64,000 nt of DNA. Origin: Leptoclinus maculatus (Eukaryota; Chordata; Actinopteri; Perciformes; Stichaeidae). A program made the position numbers and the translations under genes. The DNA lies in assembly GCA_032191485.1 (NCBI GenBank), contig JAVDOI010000002.1:9849120-9913119 (forward strand), read 5' to 3'. Shown here piece by piece: positions 11,510 to 24,904 of the stretch. The stretch's first letter is position 1, and every line of letters begins with the position of its first letter. A model generated the notes under the pieces. The model ran no database searches, was not told the DNA's origin, and saw only the letters and a list, made by a program, of their open reading frames with translations.

Positions 11510-11769
11510 CTTGTTTTTTGACAAAATGTATTATCTTTTTCGACATACTAATACTACGACATTTTAAACATCGTGATACATTTCAGGATCTTAATAAAAT
11601 CTCATTCCCATACCAGGAGTCGAACCTGACGCCTGGGTGAAAACCAGGAATCCTGACCGCTAGACAATATGGGACTTGTTTTTTGACAAAATGTATGATC
11701 TTTTTCGACATACTAATACTACGACATTTTTAAGATCCTGATACATTTCAGGATCTTAATAAAATCTCA

Positions 11770-11841
11770 TTCCCATACCGGGAGTCGAACCCGGGCCGCC
11801 TGGGTGAAAACCAGGAATCCTGACCGCTAGACCATATGGGA
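11770..11841 (-). tRNA. trnae-uuc: tRNA-Glu (UUC), class G
   Basis: Full cloverleaf, proximal TTTT; counterpart at 32,122. Confidence 0.87.
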
Positions 11842-12100
11842 CTTGTTTCTTGACAAAATGTATGATCTTTTTCAACATACTAATACTACGACATTTTTAA
11901 GATCCTGATACATTTCAGGATCTGAATAAAATCTCATTCACATACCAGGAGTCGAACCCGACGCCTGGGTGAAAACCAGGAATCCTGACCGCTAGACAAT
12001 ATGGGACTTGTTTTTTGACAAAATGTATGATCTTTTTCAACATACTATACTTTGACATATTTAAGATCCTGATACATTTCAGGATATTAATTTAATCTCA

Positions 12101-12172
12101 TTCCCATACCGGGAGTCGAACCCGGGCCACCTGGGTGAAAACCAGGAATCCTGACCGCTAGACCATATGGGA
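12101..12172 (-). tRNA. trnae-uuc: tRNA-Glu (UUC), class A
   Basis: Full cloverleaf, no proximal TTTT; counterpart at 32,453. Confidence 0.75.
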
Positions 12173-12597
12173 CTTGTTTCTTGACAAAATGTATGATCTT
12201 TTTCGACATACTATACTACGACATTTTTAAAATCGTGATACATTTCAGGATCTTAATAAAATCTCCAATTCCCATACCGGGAGTAGAACCCGACGCCTGG
12301 GTGAAAACCAGGAATCCTGACCGCTAGACCATATGGGACTTGTTTTTTGACAGAATGTATGATCTTTTTCGACATACTAATACTACAACATTTTTAAGAT
12401 CCTGATACATTTCAGGATCTGAATAAAATCTCATTCCCATACCAGGAGTCGAACCCGACGCCTGGGTGAAAACCAGGAATCCTGACCGCTAGACAATATG
12501 GGACTTGTTTTTTGACAAAATGTATGATCTTTTTCAACATACTATACTTTGACATATTTAAGATCCTGATACATTTCAGGATATTAATTTAATCTCA

Positions 12598-12669
12598 TTC
12601 CCATACCGGGAGTCGAACCCGGGCCACCTGGGTGAAAACCAAGAATCCTGACCGCTAGACCATACGGGA
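12598..12669 (-). tRNA. trnae-uuc: tRNA-Glu (UUC), class A, double-wobble variant
   Basis: Same two G-U changes as 11,107-11,178; no proximal TTTT. Confidence 0.6.
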
Positions 12670-12928
12670 CTTGTTTCTTGACAAAATGTATGATCTTTTT
12701 CGACATACTAATACTACGACATTTTAAACATCGTGATACATTTCAGGATCTTAATAAAGTCTCATTCCCATACCAGGAGTCGAACCTGACGCCTGGGTGA
12801 AAACCAGGAATCCTGACCGCTAGACAATATGGGACTTGTTTTTTGACAAAATGTATGATCTTTTTCAACATACTATACTTTGACATATTTAAGATCCTGA
12901 TACATTTCAGGATATTAATTTAATCTCA

Positions 12929-13000
12929 TTCCCATACCGGGAGTCGAACCCGGGCCACCTGGGTGAAAACCAGGAATCCTGACCGCTAGACCATATGGGA
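12929..13000 (-). tRNA. trnae-uuc: tRNA-Glu (UUC), class A
   Basis: Full cloverleaf, no proximal TTTT; counterpart at 33,281. Confidence 0.75.
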
Positions 13001-13260
13001 CTTGTTTTTTGACAAAATGTATGATCTTTTTCGACATACTAATACTACGACATTTTAAACATCGTGATACATTTCAGGATCTTAATAAAATCTCATTCCC
13101 ATACCAGGAGTAGAACCTGACGCCTGGGTGAAAACCAGGAATCCTGACCGCTAGACAATATGGGACTTGTTTTTTGACAAAATGTATGATCTTTTTCGAC
13201 ATACTAATACTACGACATTTTTAAGATCCTGATACATTTCAGGATCTTAATAAAATCTCT

Positions 13261-13332
13261 TTCCCATACCGGGAGTCGAACCCGGGCCGCCTGGGTGAAA
13301 ACCAGGAATCCTGACCGCTAGACCATATGGGA
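13261..13332 (-). tRNA. trnae-uuc: tRNA-Glu (UUC), class G
   Basis: Full cloverleaf, proximal TTTT. The counterpart at 33,613 is damaged in the T stem. Confidence 0.87.
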
Positions 13333-13591
13333 CTTGTTTCTTGACAAAATGTATGATCTTTTTCAACATACTAATACTACGACATTTTTAAGATCCTGAT
13401 ACATTTCAGGATCTGAATAAAATCTCATTCACATACCAGGAGTCGAACCCGACGCCTGGGTGAAAACCAGGAATCCTGACCGCTAGACAATATGGGACTT
13501 GTTTTTTGACAAAATGTATGATCTTTTTCAACATACTATACTTTGACATATTTAAGATCCTGATACATTTCAGGATATTAATTTAATCTCA

Positions 13592-13663
13592 TTCCCATAC
13601 CAGGAGTCGAACCCGGGCCACCTGGGTGAAAACCAGGAATCCTGACCGCTAGACCATATGGGA
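13592..13663 (-). tRNA. trnae-uuc: tRNA-Glu (UUC), class A, T-stem wobble variant
   Basis: One C to T in the 3' strand of the T stem (CCTGG) gives a G-U pair and touches the B box edge. The counterpart at 33,944 is intact, so the change came after the duplication or was converted away there. Confidence 0.55.
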
Positions 13664-13924
13664 CTTGTTTCTTGACAAAATGTATGATCTTTTTCGACAT
13701 ACTATACTACGACATTTTTAAAATCGTGATACATTTCAGGATCTTAATAAAATCTCCAATTCCCATACCGGGAGTCGAACCCGACGCCTGGGTGAAAACC
13801 AGGAATCCTGACCGCTAGACCATATGGGACTTGTTTCTTGACAAAATGTATGATATTTTTCGACATACTAATACTACGACATTTTTAAGATCCTGATACA
13901 TTTCAGGATCTTAATAAAATCTCA

Positions 13925-13996
13925 TTCCCATACCGGGAGTCGAACCCGGGACGCCTGGGTGAAAACCAGGAATCCTGACCGCTAGACCATATGGGA
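13925..13996 (-). tRNA. trnae-uuc: tRNA-Glu (UUC), variable-loop variant
   Basis: Variable loop reads CGTC instead of CGGC; stems and boxes are intact; proximal TTTT. Counterpart with the same change at 34,277. Confidence 0.65.
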
Positions 13997-14255
13997 CTTG
14001 TTTCTTGACAAAATGAATGATCTTTTTCGACATACTAATACTACGACATTTTAAAAATCCTGATACATTTCAGGATCTGAATAAAATCTCATTCCCATAC
14101 CAGGAGTCGAACCCGACGCCTGGGTGAAAACCAGGAATCCTGACAACTAGACAATATGGGACTTGTTTTTTGTCAAAATGTATGATCTTTTTCAACATAC
14201 TATACTTTGACATATTTAAGATCCTGATACATTTCAGGATATTAATTTAATCTCA

Positions 14256-14327
14256 TTCCCATACCGGGAGTCGAACCCGGGCCACCTGGGTGAAAACCAG
14301 GAATCCTGACCGCTAGACCATATGGGA
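14256..14327 (-). tRNA. trnae-uuc: tRNA-Glu (UUC), class A
   Basis: Full cloverleaf, no proximal TTTT; counterpart at 34,608. Confidence 0.75.
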
Positions 14328-15243
14328 CTTGTTTCTTGACAAAATGTATGATCTTTTTCGACATACTAATACTACGACATTTTAAAACTCGTGATACATT
14401 TCAGGATCTTAATGAAATCTCATTCCCATACCGGGAGTCGAACCCGACGCCTGGGTGAAAACCAGGAATCCTGACCGCTCGACAATATGGGACTTGTTTT
14501 TTTACAAAATGTATGATCTTTTTCGACATACTATACTTTGACATATTTAAGATCCTGATACAGTTCAGGATATTAATTTAATCTCATTCCCATACCGGGA
14601 GACGAACCCCGGCCACCTGGGTGAAAACCAGGAATCCTGACCGCTAGACCATATGGGACTTGTTTCTTGACAAAATGTATGATCTTTTTCGACATACTAT
14701 ACTACGACATTTTTAAAATCGTGATACATTTCAGGATCTTAATAAAATCTCTAATTCCCATACCGGGAGTCGAACCCGACGCCTGGGTGAAAACCAGGAA
14801 TCCTGACCGCTAGACCATATGGGACTTGTTTTTTGACAGAATGTATGATCTTTTTCGACATACTAATACTACGACATTTTTAAGATCCTGATACATTTCA
14901 GGATCTTAATAAAATCTCATTCCCATACCGGGAGTCGAACCCGACGCCTGGGTGAAAACCAGGAATCCTGACCGCTAGACCATATGGGACTTGTTTCTTG
15001 ACAAAATGTATTATCTTTTTCGACATACTAATACTACGACATTTTAAAAATCCTGATACATTTCAGGATCTGAATAAAATCTCATTCCCATACCAGGAGT
15101 CGAACCTGACGCCTGGGTGAAAACCAGGAATCCTGACCGCTAGACAATATGGGACTTGTTTTTTGACAAAATGTATGATCTTTTTCAACATACTATGACA
15201 TATTTAAGATCCTGATACATTTCAGGATATTAATTTAATCTCA

Positions 15244-15315
15244 TTCCCATACCGGGAGTCGAACCCGGGCCACCTGGGTGAAAACCAGGAATCCTGACCG
15301 CTAGACCATATGGGA
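15244..15315 (-). tRNA. trnae-uuc: tRNA-Glu (UUC), class A
   Basis: Full cloverleaf, no proximal TTTT; repeated 1,485 bp on at 16,729. Confidence 0.75.
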
Positions 15316-15410
15316 CTTGTTTCTTGACAAAATGTATGATCTTTTTCGACATACTAATACTACGACATTTTAAAGATCCTGATACATTTCAGGATCTTAA
15401 TAAAATCTAA

Positions 15411-15480
15411 TTCCCATACCGGGAGTCGAACCCGACGCCTGGGTGAAAACCAGGAATCCTGACCGCTAGACCATATGGGA
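15411..15480 (-). pseudogene. Degenerate tRNA-Glu, variable-arm deletion only (representative)
   Basis: The only defect against class G is the 2-nt loss between anticodon and T stems, which leaves about 2 variable-loop nucleotides and a U-G top pair in the T stem. A box, B box, acceptor stem and TTC anticodon are intact, so transcription is plausible even if folding is impaired. Units of this type dominate 14.4-27.5 kb. Confidence 0.6.
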
Positions 15481-15740
15481 CTTGTTTCTTGACAAAATGT
15501 ATGATATTTTTCGACATACTAATACTACGACATTTTTAAGATCCTGATACATTTCAGGATCTTAATAAAATCTCATTCCCATACCGGGAGTCGAACCCGA
15601 CGCCTGGGTGAAAACCAGGAATCCTGACCGCTAGACCATATGGGACTTGTTTCTTGACAAAATGTATGATATTTTTCGACATACTAATACTAAGACATTT
15701 TTAAGATCCTGATACATTTCAGGATCTTAATAAAATCTCA

Positions 15741-15812
15741 TTCCCATACCGGGAGTCGAACCCGGGCCGCCTGGGTGAAAACCAGGAATCCTGACCGCTA
15801 GACCATATGGGA
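15741..15812 (-). tRNA. trnae-uuc: tRNA-Glu (UUC), class G
   Basis: Full cloverleaf, proximal TTTT; repeated at 17,226. Confidence 0.87.
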
Positions 15813-16728
15813 CTTGTTTCTTGACAAAATGTATGATCTTTTTCGACATACTAATACTACGACATTTTAAAACTCGTGATACATTTCAGGATCTTAATGA
15901 AATCTCATTCCCATACCGGGAGTCGAACCCGACGCCTGGGTGAAAACCAGGAATCCTGACCGCTCGACAATATGGGACTTGTTTTTTTACAAAATGTATG
16001 ATCTTTTTCGACATACTATACTTTGACATATTTAAGATCCTGATACAGTTCAGGATATTAATTTAATCTCATTCCCATACCGGGAGACGAACCCCGGCCA
16101 CCTGGGTGAAAACCAGGAATCCTGACCGCTAGACCATATGGGACTTGTTTCTTGACAAAATGTATGATCTTTTTCGACATACTATACTACGACATTTTTA
16201 AAATCGTGATACATTTCAGGATCTTAATAAAATCTCTAATTCCCATACCGGGAGTCGAACCCGACGCCTGGGTGAAAACCAGGAATCCTGACCGCTAGAC
16301 CATATGGGACTTGTTTTTTGACAGAATGTATGATCTTTTTCGACATACTAATACTACGACATTTTTAAGATCCTGATACATTTCAGGATCTTAATAAAAT
16401 CTCATTCCCATACCGGGAGTCGAACCCGACGCCTGGGTGAAAACCAGGAATCCTGACCGCTAGACCATATGGGACTTGTTTCTTGACAAAATGTATTATC
16501 TTTTTCGACATACTAATACTACGACATTTTAAAAATCCTGATACATTTCAGGATCTGAATAAAATCTCATTCCCATACCAGGAGTCGAACCTGACGCCTG
16601 GGTGAAAACCAGGAATCCTGACCGCTAGACAATATGGGACTTGTTTTTTGACAAAATGTATGATCTTTTTCAACATACTATGACATATTTAAGATCCTGA
16701 TACATTTCAGGATATTAATTTAATCTCA

Positions 16729-16800
16729 TTCCCATACCGGGAGTCGAACCCGGGCCACCTGGGTGAAAACCAGGAATCCTGACCGCTAGACCATATGGGA
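16729..16800 (-). tRNA. trnae-uuc: tRNA-Glu (UUC), class A
   Basis: Full cloverleaf, no proximal TTTT; repeated 3,637 bp on at 20,366. Confidence 0.75.
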
Positions 16801-17225
16801 CTTGTTTCTTGACAAAATGTATGATCTTTTTCGACATACTAATACTACGACATTTTAAAGATCCTGATACATTTCAGGATCTTAATAAAATCTAATTCCC
16901 ATACCGGGAGTCGAACCCGACGCCTGGGTGAAAACCAGGAATCCTGACCGCTAGACCATATGGGACTTGTTTCTTGACAAAATGTATGATATTTTTCGAC
17001 ATACTAATACTACGACATTTTTAAGATCCTGATACATTTCAGGATCTTAATAAAATCTCATTCCCATACCGGGAGTCGAACCCGACGCCTGGGTGAAAAC
17101 CAGGAATCCTGACCGCTAGACCATATGGGACTTGTTTCTTGACAAAATGTATGATATTTTTCGACATACTAATACTAAGACATTTTTAAGATCCTGATAC
17201 ATTTCAGGATCTTAATAAAATCTCA

Positions 17226-17297
17226 TTCCCATACCGGGAGTCGAACCCGGGCCGCCTGGGTGAAAACCAGGAATCCTGACCGCTAGACCATATGGGA
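17226..17297 (-). tRNA. trnae-uuc: tRNA-Glu (UUC), class G
   Basis: Full cloverleaf, proximal TTTT; repeated at 20,863. Confidence 0.87.
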
Positions 17298-17556
17298 CTT
17301 GTTTCTTGACAAAATGTATGATCTTTTTCGACATACTAATACTACGACATTTTTAAAATCGTGATACATTTCAGGATCTTAATAAAATCTCATTCCCATA
17401 CCGGGAGTCGAACCCGACGCCTGGGTGAAAACCAGGAATCCTGACCGCTAGACCATATGGGACTTGTTTTTTGACAAAATGTATGATCTTTTTTGACATA
17501 CTATACTTTGACATATTTAAGATCCTGATACATTTCAGGATATTAATTTAATCTCA

Positions 17557-17628
17557 TTCCCATACCGGGAGTCGAACCCCGGCCACCTGGGTGAAAACCA
17601 GGAATCCTGACCGCTAGACAATATGCGA
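17557..17628 (-). pseudogene. Degenerate tRNA-Glu, acceptor-stem mismatch (representative)
   Basis: Full 72-nt length, but the 5' acceptor strand reads TCGCATA (a mismatch to TATGGGA), G9 is T, and the T stem has changed to CGGGG. Repeated near 18,045, 21,190, 21,700, 26,650, 27,150, 36,430 and 36,940. Confidence 0.65.
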
Positions 17629-18549
17629 CTTGTTTTTTGACAGAATGTATGATCTTTTTCGACATACTAATACTACGACATTTTAAAGATCCTGATACAT
17701 TTCAGGATCTTAATAAAATCTAATTCCCATACCGGGAGTCGAACCCGACGCCTGGGTGAAAACCAGGAATCCTGACCGCTTGACCATATGGGACTTGTTT
17801 CTTGACAAAATGTATGATCTTTTTCGACATACTAATACTACGACATTTTTAAAATCGTGATACATTTCAGGATCTTAATAAAATCTCATTCCCATACCGG
17901 GAGTCGAACCCGACGCCTGGGTGAAAACCAGGAATCCTGACCGCTAGACCATATGGGACTTGTTTTTTGACAAAATGTATGATCTTTTTTGACATACTAT
18001 ACTTTGACATATTTAAGATCCTGATACATTTCAGGATATTAATTTAATCTCATTCCCATACCGGGAGTCGAACCCCGGCCACCTGGGTGAAAACCAGGAA
18101 TCCTGACCGCTAGACAATATGCGACTTGTTTTTTGACAGAATGTATGATCTTTTTCGACATACTAATACTACGACATTTTAAAGATCCTGATACATTTCA
18201 GGATCTTAATAAAATCTAATTCCCATACCGGGAGTCGAACCCGACGCCTGGGTGAAAACCAGGAATCCTGACCGCTTGACCATATGGGACTTGTTTCTTG
18301 ACAAAATGTATGATCTTTTTCGACATACTAATACTACGACATTTTTAAAATCGTGATACATTTCAGGATCTTAATAAAATCTCATTCCCATACCGGGAGT
18401 CGAACCCGACGCCTGGGTGAAAACCAGGAATCCTGACCGCTAGACCATATGGGACTTGTTTTTTGACAAAATGTATGATCTTTTTCGACATACTAATACT
18501 ACGACATTTTTAAGATCCTGATACATTTCAGGATCTTAATAAAATCTCA

Positions 18550-18621
18550 TTCCCATACCGGGAGTCGAACCCGGGCCGCCTGGGTGAAAACCAGGAATCC
18601 TGACCGCTAGACCATATGGGA
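18550..18621 (-). tRNA. trnae-uuc: tRNA-Glu (UUC), class G
   Basis: Full cloverleaf, proximal TTTT; repeated 3,637 bp on at 22,187. Confidence 0.87.
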
Positions 18622-18880
18622 CTTGTTTCTTGACAAAATGTATGATCTTTTTCAACATACTAATACTACGACATTTTTAAGATCCTGATACATTTCAGGA
18701 TCTGAATAAAATCTCATTCACATACCAGGAGTCGAACCCGACGCCTGGGTGAAAACCAGGAATCCTGACCGCTAGACAATATGGGACTTGTTTTTTGACA
18801 AAATGTATGATCTTTTTCAACATACTATACTTTGACATATTTAAGATCCTGATACATTTCAGGATATTAATTTAATCTCA

Positions 18881-18952
18881 TTCCCATACCGGGAGTCGAA
18901 CCCGGGCCACCTGGGTGAAAACCAGGAATCCTGACCGCTAGACCATATGGGA
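18881..18952 (-). tRNA. trnae-uuc: tRNA-Glu (UUC), class A
   Basis: Full cloverleaf, no proximal TTTT; repeated at 22,518. Confidence 0.75.
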
Positions 18953-19377
18953 CTTGTTTCTTGACAAAATGTATGATCTTTTTCGACATACTAATACTAC
19001 GACATTTTAAAGATCCTGATACATTTCAGGATCTTAATAAAATCTAATTCCCATACCGGGAGTCGAACCCGACGCCTGGGTGAAAACCAGGAATCCTGAC
19101 CGCTAGACCATATGGGACTTGTTTCTTGACAAAATGTATGATATTTTTCGACATACTAATACTACGACATTTTTAAGATCCTGATACATTTCAGGATCTT
19201 AATAAAATCTCATTCCCATACCGGGAGTCGAACCCGACGCCTGGGTGAAAACCAGGAATCCTGACCGCTAGACCATATGGGACTTGTTTCTTGACAAAAT
19301 GTATGATATTTTTCGACATACTAATACTAAGACATTTTTAAGATCCTGATACATTTCAGGATCTTAATAAAATCTCA

Positions 19378-19449
19378 TTCCCATACCGGGAGTCGAACCC
19401 GGGCCGCCTGGGTGAAAACCAGGAATCCTGACCGCTAGACCATATGGGA
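19378..19449 (-). tRNA. trnae-uuc: tRNA-Glu (UUC), class G
   Basis: Full cloverleaf, proximal TTTT; repeated 5,455 bp on at 24,833. Confidence 0.87.
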
Positions 19450-20365
19450 CTTGTTTCTTGACAAAATGTATGATCTTTTTCGACATACTAATACTACGAC
19501 ATTTTAAAACTCGTGATACATTTCAGGATCTTAATGAAATCTCATTCCCATACCGGGAGTCGAACCCGACGCCTGGGTGAAAACCAGGAATCCTGACCGC
19601 TCGACAATATGGGACTTGTTTTTTTACAAAATGTATGATCTTTTTCGACATACTATACTTTGACATATTTAAGATCCTGATACAGTTCAGGATATTAATT
19701 TAATCTCATTCCCATACCGGGAGACGAACCCCGGCCACCTGGGTGAAAACCAGGAATCCTGACCGCTAGACCATATGGGACTTGTTTCTTGACAAAATGT
19801 ATGATCTTTTTCGACATACTATACTACGACATTTTTAAAATCGTGATACATTTCAGGATCTTAATAAAATCTCTAATTCCCATACCGGGAGTCGAACCCG
19901 ACGCCTGGGTGAAAACCAGGAATCCTGACCGCTAGACCATATGGGACTTGTTTTTTGACAGAATGTATGATCTTTTTCGACATACTAATACTACGACATT
20001 TTTAAGATCCTGATACATTTCAGGATCTTAATAAAATCTCATTCCCATACCGGGAGTCGAACCCGACGCCTGGGTGAAAACCAGGAATCCTGACCGCTAG
20101 ACCATATGGGACTTGTTTCTTGACAAAATGTATTATCTTTTTCGACATACTAATACTACGACATTTTAAAAATCCTGATACATTTCAGGATCTGAATAAA
20201 ATCTCATTCCCATACCAGGAGTCGAACCTGACGCCTGGGTGAAAACCAGGAATCCTGACCGCTAGACAATATGGGACTTGTTTTTTGACAAAATGTATGA
20301 TCTTTTTCAACATACTATGACATATTTAAGATCCTGATACATTTCAGGATATTAATTTAATCTCA

Positions 20366-20437
20366 TTCCCATACCGGGAGTCGAACCCGGGCCACCTGGG
20401 TGAAAACCAGGAATCCTGACCGCTAGACCATATGGGA
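20366..20437 (-). tRNA. trnae-uuc: tRNA-Glu (UUC), class A
   Basis: Full cloverleaf, no proximal TTTT; repeated at 25,821. Confidence 0.75.
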
Positions 20438-20862
20438 CTTGTTTCTTGACAAAATGTATGATCTTTTTCGACATACTAATACTACGACATTTTAAAGATC
20501 CTGATACATTTCAGGATCTTAATAAAATCTAATTCCCATACCGGGAGTCGAACCCGACGCCTGGGTGAAAACCAGGAATCCTGACCGCTAGACCATATGG
20601 GACTTGTTTCTTGACAAAATGTATGATATTTTTCGACATACTAATACTACGACATTTTTAAGATCCTGATACATTTCAGGATCTTAATAAAATCTCATTC
20701 CCATACCGGGAGTCGAACCCGACGCCTGGGTGAAAACCAGGAATCCTGACCGCTAGACCATATGGGACTTGTTTCTTGACAAAATGTATGATATTTTTCG
20801 ACATACTAATACTAAGACATTTTTAAGATCCTGATACATTTCAGGATCTTAATAAAATCTCA

Positions 20863-20934
20863 TTCCCATACCGGGAGTCGAACCCGGGCCGCCTGGGTGA
20901 AAACCAGGAATCCTGACCGCTAGACCATATGGGA
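20863..20934 (-). tRNA. trnae-uuc: tRNA-Glu (UUC), class G
   Basis: Full cloverleaf, proximal TTTT; repeated at 26,318. Confidence 0.87.
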
Positions 20935-22186
20935 CTTGTTTCTTGACAAAATGTATGATCTTTTTCGACATACTAATACTACGACATTTTTAAAATCGTG
21001 ATACATTTCAGGATCTTAATAAAATCTCATTCCCATACCGGGAGTCGAACCCGACGCCTGGGTGAAAACCAGGAATCCTGACCGCTAGACCATATGGGAC
21101 TTGTTTTTTGACAAAATGTATGATCTTTTTTGACATACTATACTTTGACATATTTAAGATCCTGATACATTTCAGGATATTAATTTAATCTCATTCCCAT
21201 ACCGGGAGTCGAACCCCGGCCACCTGGGTGAAAACCAGGAATCCTGACCGCTAGACAATATGCGACTTGTTTTTTGACAGAATGTATGATCTTTTTCGAC
21301 ATACTAATACTACGACATTTTAAAGATCCTGATACATTTCAGGATCTTAATAAAATCTAATTCCCATACCGGGAGTCGAACCCGACGCCTGGGTGAAAAC
21401 CAGGAATCCTGACCGCTTGACCATATGGGACTTGTTTCTTGACAAAATGTATGATCTTTTTCGACATACTAATACTACGACATTTTTAAAATCGTGATAC
21501 ATTTCAGGATCTTAATAAAATCTCATTCCCATACCGGGAGTCGAACCCGACGCCTGGGTGAAAACCAGGAATCCTGACCGCTAGACCATATGGGACTTGT
21601 TTTTTGACAAAATGTATGATCTTTTTTGACATACTATACTTTGACATATTTAAGATCCTGATACATTTCAGGATATTAATTTAATCTCATTCCCATACCG
21701 GGAGTCGAACCCCGGCCACCTGGGTGAAAACCAGGAATCCTGACCGCTAGACAATATGCGACTTGTTTTTTGACAGAATGTATGATCTTTTTCGACATAC
21801 TAATACTACGACATTTTAAAGATCCTGATACATTTCAGGATCTTAATAAAATCTAATTCCCATACCGGGAGTCGAACCCGACGCCTGGGTGAAAACCAGG
21901 AATCCTGACCGCTTGACCATATGGGACTTGTTTCTTGACAAAATGTATGATCTTTTTCGACATACTAATACTACGACATTTTTAAAATCGTGATACATTT
22001 CAGGATCTTAATAAAATCTCATTCCCATACCGGGAGTCGAACCCGACGCCTGGGTGAAAACCAGGAATCCTGACCGCTAGACCATATGGGACTTGTTTTT
22101 TGACAAAATGTATGATCTTTTTCGACATACTAATACTACGACATTTTTAAGATCCTGATACATTTCAGGATCTTAATAAAATCTCA

Positions 22187-22258
22187 TTCCCATACCGGGA
22201 GTCGAACCCGGGCCGCCTGGGTGAAAACCAGGAATCCTGACCGCTAGACCATATGGGA
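22187..22258 (-). tRNA. trnae-uuc: tRNA-Glu (UUC), class G
   Basis: Full cloverleaf, proximal TTTT; repeated at 27,642. Confidence 0.87.
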
Positions 22259-22517
22259 CTTGTTTCTTGACAAAATGTATGATCTTTTTCAACATACTAA
22301 TACTACGACATTTTTAAGATCCTGATACATTTCAGGATCTGAATAAAATCTCATTCACATACCAGGAGTCGAACCCGACGCCTGGGTGAAAACCAGGAAT
22401 CCTGACCGCTAGACAATATGGGACTTGTTTTTTGACAAAATGTATGATCTTTTTCAACATACTATACTTTGACATATTTAAGATCCTGATACATTTCAGG
22501 ATATTAATTTAATCTCA

Positions 22518-22589
22518 TTCCCATACCGGGAGTCGAACCCGGGCCACCTGGGTGAAAACCAGGAATCCTGACCGCTAGACCATATGGGA
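22518..22589 (-). tRNA. trnae-uuc: tRNA-Glu (UUC), class A
   Basis: Full cloverleaf, no proximal TTTT; repeated at 27,973. Confidence 0.75.
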
Positions 22590-23015
22590 CTTGTTTCTTG
22601 ACAAAATGTATGATCTTTTTCGACATACTATACTACGACATTTTTAAAATCGTGATACATTTCAGGATCTTAATAAAATCTCCAATTCCCATACCGGGAG
22701 TAGAACCCGACGCCTGGGTGAAAACCAGGAATCCTGACCGCTAGACCATATGGGACTTGTTTCTTGACAAAATGTATGATCTTTTTCGACATACTAATAC
22801 TACGACATTTTAAAAATCCTGATACATTTCAGGATCTGAATAAAATCTCATTCCCATACCAGGAGTCGAACCTGATGCCTGGGTGAAAACCAGGAATCCT
22901 GACCGCTAGACAATATGGGACTTGTTTTTTGACAAAATGTATGATCTTTTTCGACATACTAATACTACGACATTTTTAAGATCCTGATACATTTCAGGAT
23001 CTTAATAAAATCTCA

Positions 23016-23087
23016 TTCCCATACCGGGAGTCGAACCCGGGCCGCCTGGGTGAAAACCAGGAATCCTGACCGCTAGACCATATGGGA
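23016..23087 (-). tRNA. trnae-uuc: tRNA-Glu (UUC), class G
   Basis: Full cloverleaf, proximal TTTT; in the block related to 7.4-8.6 kb. Confidence 0.87.
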
Positions 23088-23346
23088 CTTGTTTCTTGAC
23101 AAAATGTATGATCTTTTTCAACATACTAATACTACGACATTTTTAAGATCCTGATACATTTCAGGATCTGAATAAAATCTCATTCACATACCAGGAGTCG
23201 AACCCGACGCCTGGGTGAAAACCAGGAATCCTGACCGCTAGACAATATGGGACTTGTTTTTTGACAAAATGTATGATCTTTTTCAACATACTATACTTTG
23301 ACATATTTAAGATCCTGATACATTTCAGGATATTAATTTAATCTCA

Positions 23347-23418
23347 TTCCCATACCGGGAGTCGAACCCGGGCCACCTGGGTGAAAACCAGGAATCCTGA
23401 CCGCTAGACCATATGGGA
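23347..23418 (-). tRNA. trnae-uuc: tRNA-Glu (UUC), class A
   Basis: Full cloverleaf, no proximal TTTT. Confidence 0.75.
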
Positions 23419-23679
23419 CTTGTTTCTTGACAAAATGTATGATCTTTTTCGACATACTATACTACGACATTTTTAAAATCGTGATACATTTCAGGATCTT
23501 AATAAAATCTCCAATTCCCATACCGGGAGTAGAACCCGACGCCTGGGTGAAAACCAGGAATCCTGACCGCTAGACCATATGGGACTTGTTTCTTGACAAA
23601 ATGTATGATATTTTTCGACATACTAATACTACGACATTTTTAAGATCCTGATACATTTCAGGATCTTAATAAAATCTCA

Positions 23680-23751
23680 TTCCCATACCGGGAGTCGAAC
23701 CCGGGCCGCCTGGGTGAAAACCAGGAATCCTGACCGCTAGACCATATGGGA
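23680..23751 (-). tRNA. trnae-uuc: tRNA-Glu (UUC), class G
   Basis: Full cloverleaf, proximal TTTT. Confidence 0.87.
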
Positions 23752-24335
23752 CTTGTTTCTTGACAAAATGTATGATCTTTTTCGACATACTAATACTACG
23801 ACATTTTAAAAATCCTGATACATTTCAGGATCTGAATAAAATCTCATTCCCATACCAGGAGTCGAACCCAACGCCTGGTTGAAAACCAGGAATCCTGACC
23901 GCTAGACCATATGGGACTTGTTTTTTGACAAAATGTATTATCTTTTTCGACATACTAATACTACGACATTTTAAACATCGTGATACATTTCAGGATCTTA
24001 ATAAAATCTCATTCCCATACCGGGAGTCGAACCCGACGCCTGGGTGAAAACCAGGAATCCTGACCGCTAGACCATATGGGACTTGTTTCTTGACAAAATG
24101 TATTATCTTTTTCGACATACTAATACTACGACATTTTAAAAATCCTGATACATTTCAGGATCTGAATAAAATCTCATTCCCATACCAGGAGTCGAACCTG
24201 ACGCCTGGGTGAAAACCAGGAATCCTGACCGCTAGACAATATGGGACTTGTTTTTTGACAAAATGTATGATCTTTTTCAACATACTATGACATATTTAAG
24301 ATCCTGATACATTTCAGGATATTAATTTAATCTCA

Positions 24336-24407
24336 TTCCCATACCGGGAGTCGAACCCGGGCCACCTGGGTGAAAACCAGGAATCCTGACCGCTAGACCA
24401 TATGGGA
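24336..24407 (-). tRNA. trnae-uuc: tRNA-Glu (UUC), class A
   Basis: Full cloverleaf, no proximal TTTT. Confidence 0.75.
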
Positions 24408-24832
24408 CTTGTTTCTTGACAAAATGTATGATCTTTTTCGACATACTAATACTACGACATTTTAAAGATCCTGATACATTTCAGGATCTTAATAAAATCT
24501 AATTCCCATACCGGGAGTCAAACCCGACGCCTGGGTGAAAACCAGGAATCCTGACCGCTAGACCATATGGGACTTGTTTCTTGACAAAATGTATGATATT
24601 TTTCGACATACTAATACTACGACATTTTTAAGATCCTGATACATTTCAGGATCTTAATAAAATCTCATTCCCATACCGGGAGTCGAACCCGACGCCTGGG
24701 TGAAAACCAGGAATCCTGACCGCTAGACCATATGGGACTTGTTTCTTGACAAAATGTATGATATTTTTCGACATACTAATACTAAGACATTTTTAAGATC
24801 CTGATACATTTCAGGATCTTAATAAAATCTCA

Positions 24833-24904
24833 TTCCCATACCGGGAGTCGAACCCGGGCCGCCTGGGTGAAAACCAGGAATCCTGACCGCTAGACCATAT
24901 GGGA
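24833..24904 (-). tRNA. trnae-uuc: tRNA-Glu (UUC), class G
   Basis: Full cloverleaf, proximal TTTT. Confidence 0.87.
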